Of a stretch of DNA of 20,439 nucleotides, positions 9,050 to 17,196 are shown one piece after another. Each line of letters starts with the position of its first letter. Positions within the stretch are counted from its first letter, which is position 1. The notes under the pieces were generated by a model. The model was given only the letters and a program-made list of their open reading frames with translations. It was not told the DNA's origin and searched no databases. Source of the DNA: Tateyamaria sp. (GTDB taxonomy: Bacteria > Pseudomonadota > Alphaproteobacteria > Rhodobacterales > Rhodobacteraceae); NCBI GenBank assembly GCA_018668195.1, contig JABITU010000190.1, forward strand, positions 1-20,439, given 5' to 3'. Made by a program: the position numbers and the translations under genes.

Positions 9050-9250
9050 GTGCCCATTCTTTGCATCTGTTCAATTCGCAGTAGATCCACAGGACCAAAT
9101 TTCCACAATTAGCGAACCCAAAGAGCATTCCAAATAGCCGCTTGGGTTTGATCATGGCTCGCGACATGATCAGCTTCGGCTCCTGACCCATTAGCTTGGT
9201 TGATGCTGTCACGGCGGCAAGCTTCAAACTCGCAAACGGTGAGGTGTTTC

Positions 9251-10032
9251 ATGGGCACTCTATTTTGGTTGCACTTAGAGCAAGTGGTGCGGCTTAGACC
9301 GTATTTTCTTAAAAACCATGGTGTGCCACGTGTTGATGATCGGAGGGTGCTCAGCGGCATAATCTTCTTCAGTCGCCATGGTCTGCACTGGTATGATGCG
9401 CCAAGGTAGTATGGCCAACACAAGACACTCTACAACCGTTGAAAGCGGTGGAGTGACATGGGTGTATTTGCTCGGATCATGGTGGGGCTCGCAGCCGAAG
9501 AGCCTGACAACAATACGATATCAATCCACGCAACTTATCTCAAAGCTCATCGCACAGCATCCAGCTTGTGTGCCAAAAAGGTGCTGCCGCTTCCTGATGG
9601 GACGCATCAACGGCGGTTTGAATACCAAATCGCATGCCGTGACCGACACGGTCAGGCGGCCCATTCAATTCTTCATGACCGCTGGACAGGTCAGCAACTA
9701 TACTGGTGCTCATGCTTTTGCGAGTAGCCTTCCAGCAGCAGACTGGTTGCTGAGGGAACCGAGGGTATGATGCCGATTGCTACTGCGAGGACCTTGTAAA
9801 TAATGGAATAACGCCCTGCATCCTGGAGCGAAAAACGCGCGATAAGGTAATCAAGTACGACAAGCGCAGATTACAAACGACAAAACCAAATTGAGAACAT
9901 GTTTGGCCGCTTGAAAGATTGGTGACGCATAGCAACCCGTTATGATCGATGTCCGAAGGCATTCTTACCGGCCACCACTCTCGCTGCAACGTGATATTCT
10001 GGGCACGTGTCCTGAGCCTAGCAAACTCGTAG
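9251..10032 (+). pseudogene. Decayed IS5-family transposase
   Basis: Read across frames, this is an IS5-type (DDE, DUF4096-containing) transposase of about 260 codons. The start is ATGGGCACTC, giving MGTLFWL, then RPYFLKNHGVPRVDDRRVL, GLHWYDAP, RWSDMGVFARIM, ATYLKAHRTASS, GRINGGLNTKSHAVTD, TAGQVSNYTGA, a GYDADCYCEDLV segment, then ENMFGRLKDW and RYDRCPKAF, ending VIFWARVLSLANS. In-frame stops occur at 9407-9409 (Glu to TAG), 9440-9442 (Trp to TGA) and 9923-9925. Frame changes occur near 9577-9600, 9760, 9890 and 9990. The first catalytic Asp is replaced by His (codon 9527-9529). It is inactive and old. I could not find matching terminal inverted repeats or a target duplication, so the element's edges are unknown. 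The flanks 9050-9250 and 10033-10079 hold nothing I recognise. nrdJ ends 47 bases past the transposase stop. Confidence 0.88.
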
Positions 10033-10079
10033 CATTTTCAAAGCCTGGTACCAATCGCTGTTGGCTCGATTAATTCGGC

Positions 10080-12587
10080 TTACCCACATTTCGAAAACCC
10101 ACAGGATGCACAAGTCATGCACCCTTCGATCATCCGCATTTCATAACTGCCACAGCTGGGGCAGGACTTGCCGCGCGGCACGCTAGCGTGAACGGACTCT
10201 GCCTTAGGGTCAACCTTCAACCCCATGCCCTCGCCTGCGATAAAACCAGTTGCGATCATGTGTTTCTCGATCACGCCGCCGATCGCGGCAAGGATCGAGG
10301 GAATATATTTACCCCCCATCCAAGCGCCGCCTCGCGGGTCAAACACAGCCTTGAGCTCTTCAACAACGAATGACACGTCCCCTCCACGTCGAAAGACCGC
10401 TGAAATCATGCGCGTCAATGCAACGGTCCAGGCAAAATGTTCCATGTTTTTGGAATTGATGAACACCTCAAACGGGCGTCGACGCCCACCAATGACGACA
10501 TCGTTTATTGTAATGTAGATCGCGTGCTCACTGTCGGGCCATTTGACCTTATATGTGTTCCCCTCCAGCGCCGATGGCCGGTCAAGAGGCTCGGCCATAT
10601 AGATGACGTCACCATGAGGCTGCATTGGCTCATCCTCACCTGTTGCGACAACTGATGGCTGGGGCGCGTTGCCGTACAAAAGCCAGTCAGCGGTTACTTG
10701 AAAATGTGCAGCAGCCAGATCAGCCCCTTCTTTTGATAGGGGTGAAGCGTCTTTCACCCAATTTAAATATCGCGAAAGCGATACGCCAAGCGCTTCGGCA
10801 GCAGCAGACTGCGTCGAAAATCCGGCCTTTTCCTGCGCCCATTTCAAGCGTTCTGCCGCAGATGCAAAGTCCGGCATCTCTGACTCACTGTTCGCGGAAA
10901 CACTTAGCACCGATCCTGTCACATCATTTGGCCGATAGGTCGTGCACCCCTTACACCCTTGATCCCAGGCCGCCATATACACGTCCTTGAACGCATCAAA
11001 ACTGATGTCTTCGGGGCAATTGATCGTCTTAGAAATGCTCGAGTCGACCCATTTCTGCGCTGCCGCCTGCATCTTGACGTGATCCAGTGGGGCGAGCGTC
11101 TGGGCATCCACGAAATGATTGGGCAATGGCACATCACCGAACTTGTCGCGCCACATCTGGACGGCATAATCTACCACTTCCTCTTCACTGCGAGACCCGT
11201 CTTTTTGCAAAACCTTGCGCTTATAGGCATAAGCAAAGACAGGCTCGATACCACTCGAGACATTCCCGGCATAAAGCGAAATTGTTCCCGTCGGCGCGAT
11301 CGAGGTCAGTAAGGCATTGCGAATGCCATTCTGTGAAATTGCTGCGCGCACATCATCGTCCATCTGCTGCATCGCACCACTGGCAAGGTAGCCCTCTGCG
11401 TCAAACAGTGGGAACGCGCCCTTCTCCTTCGCCAATTGCACCGAACTCAGGTACGCGGCGCGGGCAATTGCGTGCAACCAGCGCTCCGTTTGACGCGCCG
11501 CTGCGTCGGATCCATAGCGCAAGCCCAGCATCAACAACGCATCGGCAAGTCCTGTAACGCCAAGCCCAATCCTACGCTTGGCAGCCGCTTCGCGCGCCTG
11601 TGCCTCAAGCGGAAACTTCGACGCATCCACGACATTGTCCATCATCCGAACGGACGTGCCCACAAGATCAGCCAACAGTGCCTCATCCAGAACAGCAGCT
11701 TTCTCAAATGGATGTGAAACCAACCGCGCAAGGTTGATCGACCCCAGCAAACAGGCCCCATAAGGTGGCAACGGCTGCTCACCACAGGGGTTAGTCGCCG
11801 CAATCGTCTCGCAATAGTTCAGATTGTTGGCGGCGTTTATCCGATCAATAAAGATCACGCCGGGTTCGGCGTAATCATAAGTTGCTTTCATGATGCCATC
11901 CCACAGCGCACGTGCCTGCACGGTCCTGTAGACTTGGCCTTCAAACACTAGGTCCCAAGGTCCATCGGCCTTGACCGCTTCCATAAACGGGTCGGTGATC
12001 AAGACGCTGACGTTAAACATCCGCAAGCGAGCTGCATCAGATTTTGCAGTAATGAAATCTTCGATGTCGGGATGATCACAACGCATCGTTGCCATCATCG
12101 CGCCGCGACGCGACCCTGCCGACATGATCGTTCGGCACATCGAATCCCAAACATCCATGAAAGACAGCGGGCCCGATGCATCTGCCGCCACGCCCTTGAC
12201 GCCTGCACCCTTTGGCCGAATGGTCGAAAAATCATAACCAATGCCACCGCCCTGTTGCATAGTCAGAGCGGCCTCCTTCAGCATCTCAAAGATACCACCC
12301 ATGCTGTCAGGGATTGTGCCCATGACGAAACAATTGAACAAAGTAACAGAACGGGCTGTGCCCGCACCGGCTGTAATGCGCCCGGCAGGCAGAAACTTGA
12401 AATCCTCGAGGGCGGAGTAAAACTTGTCTTCCCACTCCGCGGGGTTTTCTTCGACGCGTGCAAGATCCTGTGCAATCCTACGCCAGCTGTCTTCAACCGT
12501 TGCATCGATGGCGGTACCATCGGCCTGTTTGAACCGGTATTTCATATCCCAGATTTGTTCGGCAATCGGCGCGGCAAAGCGTGTCAT
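10080..12587 (-). CDS. nrdJ: Adenosylcobalamin-dependent (class II) ribonucleotide reductase with inserted HTH domain
   Basis: NrdJ reduces ribonucleotides to deoxyribonucleotides for DNA synthesis, making its thiyl radical from adenosylcobalamin, so no oxygen is needed. Key residues match class II enzymes: C86 (LFNCFV) and C279 as the redox pair, N266-P-C268-G-E270 for thiyl radical chemistry (the C268-C279 spacing of 11 equals that in the Thermotoga enzyme), GGGIGYDFS (113-121), TGTISL (433-438), NCPEDISF (523-530) and KGCTTYRPN (546-554). The TSCPD domain spans about 676-782. The C-terminal redox/zinc tail has C809, C812, C823, C826, C829 and C834. Unusually, residues 577-640 form a Cro/CI-like helix-turn-helix between barrel and TSCPD, making the protein 835 residues, longer than the roughly 750 I expect for relatives. 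GAGGGGG at 12594-12600 is the ribosome binding site. No terminator is seen downstream. Confidence 0.95.
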   Translation of the reverse strand: MTRFAAPIAEQIWDMKYRFKQADGTAIDATVEDSWRRIAQDLARVEENPAEWEDKFYSALEDFKFLPAGRITAGAGTARSVTLFNCFVMGTIPDSMGGIFEMLKEAALTMQQGGGIGYDFSTIRPKGAGVKGVAADASGPLSFMDVWDSMCRTIMSAGSRRGAMMATMRCDHPDIEDFITAKSDAARLRMFNVSVLITDPFMEAVKADGPWDLVFEGQVYRTVQARALWDGIMKATYDYAEPGVIFIDRINAANNLNYCETIAATNPCGEQPLPPYGACLLGSINLARLVSHPFEKAAVLDEALLADLVGTSVRMMDNVVDASKFPLEAQAREAAAKRRIGLGVTGLADALLMLGLRYGSDAAARQTERWLHAIARAAYLSSVQLAKEKGAFPLFDAEGYLASGAMQQMDDDVRAAISQNGIRNALLTSIAPTGTISLYAGNVSSGIEPVFAYAYKRKVLQKDGSRSEEEVVDYAVQMWRDKFGDVPLPNHFVDAQTLAPLDHVKMQAAAQKWVDSSISKTINCPEDISFDAFKDVYMAAWDQGCKGCTTYRPNDVTGSVLSVSANSESEMPDFASAAERLKWAQEKAGFSTQSAAAEALGVSLSRYLNWVKDASPLSKEGADLAAAHFQVTADWLLYGNAPQPSVVATGEDEPMQPHGDVIYMAEPLDRPSALEGNTYKVKWPDSEHAIYITINDVVIGGRRRPFEVFINSKNMEHFAWTVALTRMISAVFRRGGDVSFVVEELKAVFDPRGGAWMGGKYIPSILAAIGGVIEKHMIATGFIAGEGMGLKVDPKAESVHASVPRGKSCPSCGSYEMRMIEGCMTCASCGFSKCG
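10653..10859 (-). other. Cro/CI-type helix-turn-helix domain inserted in NrdJ
   Basis: Residues about 577-645 of NrdJ read like the N-terminal DNA-binding domain of a phage-repressor-type (XRE) regulator. Helix 1 is AERLKWAQEKAGF, helix 2 TQSAAAEALGV, helix 3 SLSRYLNWVKD, then LSKEGADLAAAHFQ, and the closing V-T-A-D-W-L-L-Y-G-N that typifies this family (usually 'fgVspeWLLtG'). The reading frame is continuous into both flanking NrdJ parts, and there are no stops. The position is a variable linker in ordinary NrdJ proteins, so an insertion could be tolerated without harming catalysis. Whether it binds DNA or only acts as a folded spacer or interaction domain is unknown. Confidence 0.75.
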
Positions 12588-12593
12588 TCAAGA

Positions 12594-12624
12594 CCCCCTC
12601 GATGAGGGCCGAATCCATCGGCCC
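12594..12624 (-). promoter_or_regulatory. nrdJ leader: two mutually exclusive hairpins over the ribosome binding site
   Basis: In the nrdJ mRNA a 7-bp stem, GGGCCGA/UCGGCCC with a 5-base loop (12606-12612 and 12618-12624), lies just upstream of the ribosome binding site. A second stem, CCCUC/GAGGG with a 3-base loop (12604-12608 and 12596-12600), would use the ribosome binding site itself as its 3' arm. The two share 12606-12608, so they cannot both form. The longer stem should win and leave the site open. No ligand-binding domain is visible. Confidence 0.35.
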
Positions 12625-12673
12625 ATTATCAGGAAATAAAGGTAGCTCAAACAACATCAAATCGCCACAACAA

Positions 12674-12689
12674 TCCCTATACATTGCAC
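12674..12689 (-). promoter_or_regulatory. Candidate NrdR box 1 upstream of nrdJ
   Basis: On the minus strand this reads gtgCAATGTATAGgga. Against the NrdR consensus core CwAtATaTwG, nine of ten positions match. NrdR is the ATP/dATP-sensing repressor of ribonucleotide reductase genes and normally binds two such boxes about three helical turns apart. The partner box lies at 12705-12720. A -10-like TATAGG overlaps this box. Confidence 0.55.
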
Positions 12690-12704
12690 ATTCAGTCATA
12701 CGCG

Positions 12705-12720
12705 CTACAATACCGAGTGT
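12705..12720 (-). promoter_or_regulatory. Candidate NrdR box 2 upstream of nrdJ
   Basis: On the minus strand this reads acaCTCGGTATTGtag. The outer aca-C and the T-A-T-T-G-T half match the NrdR consensus; the middle (CGG) does not. Its centre is exactly 31 bp from that of box 1, the spacing normal for NrdR pairs, which is why this weaker match is listed. The pair lies between nrdJ and the divergent DUF1489 gene. Confidence 0.45.
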
Positions 12721-12737
12721 GGCTTGGGGACGACTCT

Positions 12738-13169
12738 GTGGATAACTACATCAACCTGATCAAACTTTCTGTGGGCAGCGAAACCATCGAAGACCTCGCC
12801 GCCTGGCAGGCCACCAAACGTGCGCAAACGACTGACGGACTGCCCCGTCACATCACCCGCATGTGGCCAAAGCGCGAGGCGGAAATTCTGAATGGCGGTT
12901 CAATTTTCTGGGTGATCAAGGGTGTTTTGACATGCCGCCAACGCATTTTGCGGCTTGACGAATACACAGGCCAGGACGGCATCCGCCGCTGCGCCATAGT
13001 CTCAGATCCACAATTGGTGCGCGTGCAATCTGCCCTGAAGCGCCCGTTTCAAGGCTGGCGATACCTCAAACCCGGTGACACGCCGCCCGATCTACCCGAA
13101 GGGCGCGCTAACGAAGACCCATTACCTGTCGAGCTGAACCGCGCCTTGGCCGAAATCGGCATCCTTTAA
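12738..13169 (+). CDS. DUF1489 family protein
   Basis: From the GTG start the protein is 143 residues, beginning VDNYINLIKLSVGSETIEDL. This matches the usual DUF1489 N-terminus (N-L-I-K-L-S-V-G). Other conserved stretches are HITRMWPKR, GGSIFWVIKG and CRQRIL, then RPFQGWRYL near the C-terminus. The function is unknown; the family is typical of Alphaproteobacteria. An ATG 18 codons upstream (12684) exists. However, the GTG has GGGGA seven bases before it, the family start fits the GTG, and the longer form would run through both candidate NrdR boxes. It is divergent from nrdJ. Confidence 0.85.
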   Translation: MDNYINLIKLSVGSETIEDLAAWQATKRAQTTDGLPRHITRMWPKREAEILNGGSIFWVIKGVLTCRQRILRLDEYTGQDGIRRCAIVSDPQLVRVQSALKRPFQGWRYLKPGDTPPDLPEGRANEDPLPVELNRALAEIGIL

Positions 13170-13351
13170 AACACTAAGCGAAAAACTTGAAACACCTAAA
13201 ACTGCCTGAAGGCAAAGCTTTCAATGCGTTAGATTCCGCTCTGTGTGTCAAGTATTTGGTTACACACTATGAGCACCACCAGAGATCTCGCGCGTCTTTT
13301 TAGCGGTGATGGCAATATCACTTGGCCATGACCGCCCTTTCCTATGTAAAC

Positions 13352-13371
13352 AAAAATGCTGACTGTGTCAG
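13352..13371 (-). terminator. Weak intrinsic terminator after hisG
   Basis: On the minus strand CUGAC-ACA-GUCAG (13359-13371), overlapping the hisG stop codon, is followed by CAUUUUUGUUU. The stem is only five pairs, so termination is plausible but probably inefficient. It lies at the right place for the end of hisS-hisZ-hisG. Confidence 0.35.
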
Positions 13372-14057
13372 GCCAGCTTGCTCAAAAGGCCATCCAGAGC
13401 ACCGATATCATCATCACTTATTTCAGCCAAACGGCTGCGCCATAAGGTTGCCTGACTGGCTAAAATCAACCCATCCGACAGTATCTTGAGGTGGTTTGCG
13501 CTAAGCGTCGCACCGCTTGACGTAATATCAGCAATGGCCTCGGCTGTTCCGTTGGCAACCGTGCCTTCGGTCGCACCCTGACTGTCAACGATTGCATAGT
13601 CAGCGACACCTGCATCACGTAGGAATTCACGCACTAGCCTGTGATACTTGGTCGCAATTCGCAACCGAAACCCATGCCGTTCGCGGAACATCGCGGCTGC
13701 TGCATCAAGATCATCGGTCAGGTCCACATCGATCCAGCCGCACGGCACAGCCAAAATCAGATCTGCATGGCCAAAACCCATCTCTTCAACAGCTTCAACC
13801 TGACTGTCCCACAAGGGCAATTTTTCATGGATCAAGTCTGTTCCAGTAACACCCAGATGAATTCGGCCAGCCGCCAACTCGCGCGGAATCTCTCCAGCCG
13901 ACAACAGCACCAGCGAAACACCATTAACCCCCGAAACGGACCCCGCATATTCGCGATCAGATCCAGAACGGCTGAGCGTCACTCCGCGATCCGCAAACCA
14001 GTCAAAGGTCTTTTCCATCAGTCGACCCTTGGACGGAACCCCAAGTTTAACAGTCAT
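13368..14057 (-). CDS. hisG: ATP phosphoribosyltransferase, short-form catalytic subunit
   Basis: HisG joins ATP and PRPP to form phosphoribosyl-ATP, the first step of histidine synthesis. At 229 residues it is the short form, which lacks the C-terminal histidine-sensing domain and needs HisZ. Visible features are KLGVPSKGRLMEKTFDWF at the N-terminus, GVTGTDLI in the substrate-binding lobe, and ATKYHRLVREF followed by the PRPP-site region SQGATEGTVANGTAEAIADI. The ATG overlaps the hisZ stop by four bases (ATGA, 14054-14057), so translation is coupled and subunit amounts are balanced. It is the last gene of the operon. Confidence 0.95.
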   Translation of the reverse strand: MTVKLGVPSKGRLMEKTFDWFADRGVTLSRSGSDREYAGSVSGVNGVSLVLLSAGEIPRELAAGRIHLGVTGTDLIHEKLPLWDSQVEAVEEMGFGHADLILAVPCGWIDVDLTDDLDAAAAMFRERHGFRLRIATKYHRLVREFLRDAGVADYAIVDSQGATEGTVANGTAEAIADITSSGATLSANHLKILSDGLILASQATLWRSRLAEISDDDIGALDGLLSKLA

Positions 14058-15124
14058 GCGTCACGCTCCAATTCCACGAGCAGCCCGGGGCGCAGCACGC
14101 CGCCAACCGCTGGAATTTCGCGCCCCTGTCCCAAACGGCGGGTCAGCGCGTCGTAGCGCCCGCCCGATGCAACAGCTGGCAGATCAGGCTGAGCCTCTGC
14201 ATAAAACCCGAAGACAAAGCCGTCGTAGTACTCCATCGACGTGCGGCCAAAGCTTGCCTCAAAGACAAGCCTTTCTACATCGATATCGCGCCGTTCCAAC
14301 GCCTCTATCCGTGTCTCTAACCGGGCGACTGCAGACGAAATAGAGGGCAGTTGGGAGGTCAGTTCATGCAGTTGTTCGACGGCCTTGGGCAAGGTCACGC
14401 GCATGGTCAAAAGTGCCTCAAGCCCGTCCATTTCCGAAGCGCTGATCGGAGGGCTTGCTGCGTCAGTGCGCAAGGCGTTGATCCGTTCCTCGATCTCAGC
14501 GGCACTGCGCAGGCCGGTCAATGGCGCGTCGACAGTCGCGGATCCGACCAGCAATGCAGCACGGCTCTGTGGTATCGCGACGCGTCCTGCAAACCTATCA
14601 AGCAGCGCCCGAAACCGGCGCGGTCGCCAGATGTGGCGACGCAAAGCTGCTTTGCGACGTTCGGTGGTTTGCAACCCATCCACAGCGGCAGTCAGGATAC
14701 CGATATCACCAGTTGCTGCGCGCAGGTTCAGGTGGGCGACTGCGTTAGACATAAGTGCGAACACCTCGGCATCCGCACTAGCCGGGTCTGCCCGGTCAAA
14801 TATCTCGTAGCCTGTTTGCAGATACTCATTGGCACGGTCCGCATGGTCTTCCTGCCGCCGAAACACGGTGCCTGCATATGTATAGCGCGCAGGTTCCGCG
14901 CCCTGCGCCATGTGCATCTGCACAACCGGCACAGTGAAATCAGGGCGCAGCATCTGTTCGCCTCGCAATGCGTCACTCGTCACATAAGCGCGGCTTCGAA
15001 TATCTTCGCCATAGAGATCCAGCAAAAGCTCGGCTGATTGCAGAACCGGAGGTTCGACAATCACGGCCCCTTGCGCGGCAAAGCCATCGCGCAGCGCCAT
15101 CGCTCGGCTGCGTGCGGCACTCAT
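14054..15124 (-). CDS. hisZ: ATP phosphoribosyltransferase regulatory subunit
   Basis: HisZ is a catalytically dead paralogue of the histidyl-tRNA synthetase core. It assembles with short HisG and gives histidine feedback control. The 356-residue protein shows the class II synthetase-like fold signs: [29 protein letters not shown] in place of the synthetase motif 2 region, [22 protein letters not shown], and the C-terminal [14 protein letters not shown]. The anticodon-binding domain of HisS is absent. It overlaps hisS by four bases upstream and hisG by four downstream. Confidence 0.92.
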   Translation of the reverse strand: MSAARSRAMALRDGFAAQGAVIVEPPVLQSAELLLDLYGEDIRSRAYVTSDALRGEQMLRPDFTVPVVQMHMAQGAEPARYTYAGTVFRRQEDHADRANEYLQTGYEIFDRADPASADAEVFALMSNAVAHLNLRAATGDIGILTAAVDGLQTTERRKAALRRHIWRPRRFRALLDRFAGRVAIPQSRAALLVGSATVDAPLTGLRSAAEIEERINALRTDAASPPISASEMDGLEALLTMRVTLPKAVEQLHELTSQLPSISSAVARLETRIEALERRDIDVERLVFEASFGRTSMEYYDGFVFGFYAEAQPDLPAVASGGRYDALTRRLGQGREIPAVGGVLRPGLLVELERDA

Positions 15125-16596
15125 TGACCCAAAATCTCTTGAACTTTTGCCAGCATCTCACCCCGAGCCACTTCGAATTGGCTTGGGTTTTCGACCCATT
15201 CGTCGTGGGTGGCCGTTTCCGCGATCTTGGCACCTAGGATCAAATCCTTGATCTGGACCACACCGCGCTCTCGTTCATCCCCACCTTCAATAATCGCAAC
15301 CGGACTGCCGCGTTTGTCGGCGTATTTCAACTGGTTACCAAAGTTCTTGGGATTACCCAGATACACCTCGGCCCGGATACCCGCATTTCGCAGTTCGGCA
15401 ACCATCGCCTGATAATCGGCCATGCGGTCACGGTCCATCACCGTCACGACGACTGGGCCGGGCGCTTCTGAACCGGTGCGACCGGTGGCGCGCAGAGCGG
15501 CCAGCAAACGGTCAACCCCGATAGAAATGCCTGTCGCGGGCACTTCCTGACCGGTGAAGCGCTTGACCAGATCATCATATCGGCCACCGCCAGCAACGGA
15601 TCCAAAGTTGCGTGGGCGACCTTTTTCATCCGTAACCTCAAAGGTCAGTTCCGCCTCATAGACCGGACCTGTATAATAACCAAGGCCACGCACCACCGAA
15701 GGGTCAATGACAACACGGTCAGCGCCATATCCTGCGGCCTGCAACAAGTCGGCAATCGTCTGAAGCTCGTTCACGCCGGTCGTTCCGACCTGTGAGCCCG
15801 CGACAAGCTCGCGCAAGCGGGTGACCGTCGCAGCACCGTCGGCACGTTTTGCATCCATGAATCCCATAACGACTTCGGCTTGTGTCTCGTTCAGCCCGGC
15901 CCCTTCGGTGAAATCGCCACTTTCATCTTTGCGCCCCGCACCCAGTAAGGCTCTGACACCGTCTGGCCCAAGCCGGTCAAGCTTGTCGATGGCGCGCAGA
16001 ACGATGCCGCGTTCAGCTTGCTTGCTGTCACCGGCAAGACCTGCAACCTCCATCACTCCGTTCAGCACCTTGCGGTTGTTGATACGGATCACATAATCAC
16101 CACGCGCAATGCCCACCGCTTCCAACGTATCAGAAAGCATGGCACAGATCTCGGCGTCAGCGGCCATGCTGGCTGTTCCAACAGTATCTGCGTCACACTG
16201 ATAAAACTGGCGGAACCGCCCCGGTCCCGGCTTTTCGTTGCGCCAAACCGGCCCCATTGCATAGCGGCGATAGGGGTTGGGCAAATCATTGCGGTGCTGC
16301 GCATAGACGCGCGCCAGCGGAGCGGTCATGTCATACCGCAACGCCAGCCAGTCGCCATCCTCTTCCTGCCAAGCAAAAACGCCCTCGTTCGGGCGATCCA
16401 CATCTGGCAGAAATTTGCCCAATGCCTCGACGGTTTCTACCGCGCTCGTTTCCAGCGCATCAAAGCCATACCTATGGTACACCCCAGCAATCACCTGCAA
16501 CATTTCGGCGCGTTCTGTGACATCCTTGCCGAAATAATCGGCAAATCCCTTGGGCGTCTGGGCCTTTGGGCGCGGGTTTTTTTTGGGTTTGGCCAT
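15121..16596 (-). CDS. hisS: Histidyl-tRNA synthetase
   Basis: HisS charges tRNA-His with histidine. The 491-residue protein has class II motif 2 as [23 protein letters not shown] (split around R119), the QCDAD that follows it, and the histidine-pocket motif RGLGYYTG (303-310). GGGRYDDL (337-343) and motif 3 GISIGVDR (356-363) follow. The anticodon-binding domain runs from about 380 to 458 (VVVTVMD ... [16 protein letters not shown]). A Lys/Pro-rich N-terminal tail ([17 protein letters not shown]) precedes the catalytic domain and is common in this group. It is the first gene of hisS-hisZ-hisG, so charging and synthesis of histidine share a transcript. Confidence 0.96.
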   Translation of the reverse strand: MAKPKKNPRPKAQTPKGFADYFGKDVTERAEMLQVIAGVYHRYGFDALETSAVETVEALGKFLPDVDRPNEGVFAWQEEDGDWLALRYDMTAPLARVYAQHRNDLPNPYRRYAMGPVWRNEKPGPGRFRQFYQCDADTVGTASMAADAEICAMLSDTLEAVGIARGDYVIRINNRKVLNGVMEVAGLAGDSKQAERGIVLRAIDKLDRLGPDGVRALLGAGRKDESGDFTEGAGLNETQAEVVMGFMDAKRADGAATVTRLRELVAGSQVGTTGVNELQTIADLLQAAGYGADRVVIDPSVVRGLGYYTGPVYEAELTFEVTDEKGRPRNFGSVAGGGRYDDLVKRFTGQEVPATGISIGVDRLLAALRATGRTGSEAPGPVVVTVMDRDRMADYQAMVAELRNAGIRAEVYLGNPKNFGNQLKYADKRGSPVAIIEGGDERERGVVQIKDLILGAKIAETATHDEWVENPSQFEVARGEMLAKVQEILGQ

Positions 16597-16649
16597 CGTG
16601 CGGCTCCGATTGATCTACGCGGGCGGGATAGCCTACGCCGCGAAGGGGG

Positions 16650-16671
16650 GCAAGGCGCACATCCGCCTTGC
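16650..16671. promoter_or_regulatory. 8-bp perfect hairpin between hisS and slyX
   Basis: GCAAGGCG (16650-16657) and CGCCTTGC (16664-16671) form a perfect 8-bp stem around a 6-base loop, in the 118-base divergent gap. No U-tract follows on either strand, so it is unlikely to be a terminator. It could be an operator or a leader element for hisS or slyX. No partner repeat was found. Confidence 0.35.
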
Positions 16672-16714
16672 ACCGCGCGCACACTTGCCCCACATCAGTA
16701 AGCAGGAGAGACAG

Positions 16715-16909
16715 ATGCAAGAACTTGAAGAACAAATCGCCCATTTGACCAGAACCGTCGAAGACATGTCAGATGTTGTTGCGCGTCAAGAGCGAGAAAT
16801 CGTTGTGCTCACACGCAGGGTACAGATGCTTATGCAGCGCGAGGGCGCACGCGAGGCCGAAGGCGGCGGCGGTGTAATCACCGGCGACGAACGACCGCCC
16901 CATTATTGA
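16715..16909 (+). CDS. slyX: SlyX family protein
   Basis: The 64-residue protein is mostly one amphipathic coiled coil, MQELEEQIAHLTRTVEDMSDVV, then QEREIVVLTRRVQML. It ends in the tail GDERPPHY, whose P-P-H-Y ending is the hallmark of SlyX. The molecular function is unknown. The start is fixed by AGGAGAG at 16704-16710. The frame is open upstream to 16550, but those codons run antisense into hisS and are not coding. Confidence 0.9.
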   Translation: MQELEEQIAHLTRTVEDMSDVVARQEREIVVLTRRVQMLMQREGAREAEGGGGVITGDERPPHY

Positions 16910-16934
16910 ACTTCGGCGCGCAATTTTGAAATAT

Positions 16935-17033
16935 ATGGCAGCCTTATACGAAAGAGGTGCTCTTGATGTTTCTGGTATTTCGCCAGAAGCTTTAGGTGCT
17001 GCGTATTTTTTCAGGCGTTCTATCAAACGCTAA
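16935..17033 (+). CDS. Possible 32-residue small protein, unrecognised
   Basis: An ATG opens a 32-codon frame reading MAALYERGALDVSGISPEAL and ending FFRRSIKR. The composition looks protein-like, with a charged, amphipathic character. However, there is no Shine-Dalgarno, codon use (TTA, GGT, GCT, AGA) differs from the neighbours, and no family is recognised. It may be the remnant of a longer gene's C-terminus rather than a working gene. Confidence 0.2.
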   Translation: MAALYERGALDVSGISPEALGAAYFFRRSIKR

Positions 17034-17077
17034 AAAGTATCTCTGCACAAAATTGTTCGCCCAGCGGCAGGCCGGGC

Positions 17078-17110
17078 AGCGCCCACCCTGCCCCACAAAA
17101 GGGCGCTTTT
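17078..17110 (+). terminator. Possible terminator downstream of slyX
   Basis: AGCGCCC (17078-17084) pairs with GGGCGCT (17101-17107) around a 16-base loop, followed by TTT then AAAATTT. The stem is GC-rich but the loop is long and the U-tract short, so it is only a candidate end for slyX transcription. Confidence 0.35.
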
Positions 17111-17196
17111 AAAATTTGGCAAAATATTGAACCGTATGCGGTTTTGGTAAGCGCCATGCACATAAAGCTGCTGGTATGGTGACCACCTTGCGCGGC

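Noticed and set aside
8739..9227. Minus-strand frame across the end of the Hint gene and the region before the IS
   Set aside because: Half is antisense to the Hint gene. The remainder (9050-9227) has no recognised domain or start signal.
12588..12737. Cobalamin riboswitch upstream of nrdJ, expected because the enzyme uses B12
   Set aside because: The gap to the divergent gene is only 150 bases, too short for a full cobalamin riboswitch, and no B12-box-like conserved segment is seen.
12684..13169. Longer form of the DUF1489 protein starting at ATG 12684
   Set aside because: There is no ribosome binding site, the extra residues do not match the family, and the segment overlaps the candidate NrdR sites.
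13269..13331. 20-codon frame between DUF1489 and hisG (MSTTRDLARLF...)
   Set aside because: It is very short, has no Shine-Dalgarno and no recognised family. Roseobacter proteins with a similar opening exist, so it could be a fragment, but support is insufficient.
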